DNA of 32,711 bases from Prevotellaceae bacterium (GTDB lineage Bacteria > Bacteroidota > Bacteroidia > Bacteroidales > UBA932), in the NCBI GenBank assembly GCA_031290835.1, contig JAISLN010000271.1, positions 1 to 32,711 of the forward strand, written 5' to 3'. Each line of letters opens with the position of its first letter. Position 1 is the first letter of the stretch. Of this stretch, positions 31,976 through 32,711 are shown one piece after another. The notes below the pieces were generated by a model. That model had not been told where the DNA came from. It saw only the letters and a list, made by a program, of their open reading frames with translations, and made no database searches. The translations under genes were made by a program, and so were the position numbers.

Positions 31976-32290
31976 TAGGGTGTGCAAACCTGCGTAATTT
32001 TTTCCGCTGATTTGTGCCGAAATTAATTGCCTCAACAACCTCATTTTTACCTAATTTCTCAAACAAAACGGCCTCAGTAGCCATGGAATACGCCACCTGC
32101 AACCCAACCTCATTAACCTCATTGGGCTATGCTGCGGGCAAACAATGAGGTAATGAGGTGTTGTTCGCATCATATACTTTTGCTACTGAGGTGGTTTTGT
32201 TTGAGAAATTAGGTAAAAATGAGGTTGTTCGCTGCCTCCTTTTCCAGCTCAATTTTCGGCAGAAAAATTTCGTACCTTCTGAACACCCTA
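31976..32290. mobile_element. 315-bp non-autonomous element (MITE-like)
   Basis: The element begins TAGGGTGTGCAAACC and ends with CTGAACACCCTA, whose reverse complement is TAGGGTGTTCAG, so both ends resemble those of the insertion sequence beside it. It is bounded by CCCTACGGG on both sides (31967 and 32291). It has no coding frame that looks real; most of it is inverted repeat. A related left end is at 3582. It would need a transposase from elsewhere, most simply that of the adjacent element. Confidence 0.75.
32034..32229. repeat. Long inverted repeat inside the 315-bp element
   Basis: The arms 32034-32081 and 32182-32229 are 48 bases each and pair at 46 positions; the two mismatches are a GG/CA pair. 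Between them lies a second, shorter inverted repeat of ACCTCATT-type blocks (near 32108-32125 and 32146-32163). Transcribed, it would fold into a long hairpin. Confidence 0.88.
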
Positions 32291-32299
32291 CCCTACGGG
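32291..32299 (+). repeat. CCCTACGGG, right copy
   Basis: The copy is followed by ATGCAAAG, the continuation of the repeat palindrome GCATCCC-TACGGG-ATGC, so the original target repeat resumes here. Confidence 0.8.
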
Positions 32300-32407
32300 A
32301 TGCAAAGAAAATGCGGAAGTTAGCCGACATTTTTCTTAACTTGACGACGCAGGGTCAACGACCTGCGGCCATGAAGATACGGCCCCTTTCAGGGCAGCCG
32401 CGCGTAG

Positions 32408-32436
32408 CGTCATTGCGAGCAAAGCGAAGCAATCCA
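32408..32436 (+). repeat. Short palindromic repeat of the GTCATTGCGAG type
   Basis: GTCATTGCGAGCAAAGCGAA followed by GCAATCC matches a dispersed repeat seen across many bacterial genomes. It lies in the stretch 32300-32585, which otherwise has no gene; a small hairpin (CGCAGG and CCTGCG) lies near 32349-32369. Confidence 0.7.
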
Positions 32437-32585
32437 GCAAGCTATGGCATCATACAACAATGTGGCGCCCGCAAAGTTTTTTTGCGAAAAAAATTAATTT
32501 GTTACAAAAATATTAAATAATATTTATTGCGTAGATGTTTATGATACGTTAGCTGTTTGTTTTCACCATATCAAATTTTTTGTTT

Positions 32586-32593
32586 TACATTTG
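32586..32593 (+). promoter_or_regulatory. -7 box for the last, partial gene
   Basis: TACATTTG matches TAnnTTTG and ends 24 bases before the ATG at 32618. A TTTG at 32556-32559 is 26 bases upstream. Confidence 0.5.
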
Positions 32594-32617
32594 CGGCAAT
32601 TAAAAGAAACAATTAAA

Positions 32618-32711
32618 ATGTACATTGGCTTTTGTAACCGGATTATTGCTGTTCTTGCCGTCGCACAAAAAGTAGCGGCGAGCGCTCCGGTACACCTAAC
32701 CGAATGGTTGG
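32618..32711 (+). CDS. Start of an unidentified gene, cut by the window edge
   Basis: The first 31 codons (MYIGFCNRIIAVLAVAQKVA, then ASAPVHLTEWL) run open to the edge after a good promoter box. The hydrophobic stretch may be a signal peptide or membrane anchor. Nothing more can be said about function. Confidence 0.5.
   Translation, partial: MYIGFCNRIIAVLAVAQKVAASAPVHLTEWL

Noticed and set aside
32158-32520. A 120-codon forward frame across the right end of the 315-bp element
   Set aside because: It runs through the hairpin arm, the terminal repeat, the target site and a GTCATTGCGAG repeat, so it is a chance opening in non-coding DNA.

Overview
The window looks like a piece of a Bacteroidota (probably Bacteroidales) chromosome, about half G+C. 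The evidence is a SusC/SusD pair, many TAnnTTTG -7 promoter boxes of the Bacteroidota sigma factor, an almost complete lack of Shine-Dalgarno sites, a type IX secretion C-terminal sorting domain, and lipoproteins and signal peptides of Bacteroidota style. An Flx-type flavin/iron-sulfur cluster points to an anaerobic or fermentative life.

Layout. Positions 1-830 hold the N-terminal part of a DUF2264 protein. An orphan HigA-like regulator, a block of dispersed repeats facing each other, tRNA-Ser(GGA) and a GH88 unsaturated glucuronyl hydrolase follow. From 3882 to 10163 there is a forward operon: an unknown secreted protein, SusC, SusD and a metallophosphoesterase lipoprotein. It converges, through a strong bidirectional terminator, on a reverse operon (16193-10324) encoding GlpD, a GlpT-like antiporter, a GlpQ-like glycerophosphodiesterase lipoprotein and an OprP-like porin. 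Together these two operons look like a locus for capturing phosphorylated compounds, cutting glycerophosphodiesters in the periplasm, importing glycerol-3-phosphate and oxidising it to dihydroxyacetone phosphate.

The middle of the window carries an array of eight 32-bp palindromic units (16605-16860) abutting the promoter of an AAA ATPase/DUF4143 protein. It is followed by a bifunctional class II aldolase/short-chain dehydrogenase (L-rhamnulose-1-phosphate type), a small antitoxin-like gene between two repeat copies, an orphan beta-class DNA methyltransferase, and a PHP-domain protein plus GH127-like glycosidase operon.

From 26325 to 29463 four tightly packed genes encode FlxD-, FlxC-, FlxB- and FlxA-like proteins with no HdrABC genes beside them. 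A MntA/HepT-type toxin-antitoxin pair follows.

The right end is mobile DNA. A complete 1571-bp insertion sequence (30396-31966) has 15-bp terminal inverted repeats, a 9-bp target duplication (CCCTACGGG) and two overlapping reading frames joined by an A9 slippery run. Directly beside it is a 315-bp non-autonomous element with a nearly perfect 48-bp inverted repeat, bounded by the same 9-bp sequence. Both sit in the CCC-TACGGG core of a dispersed repeat family that occurs at least six times in the window; a remnant end lies at the same core at 3582. The window ends in the first 31 codons of another gene.
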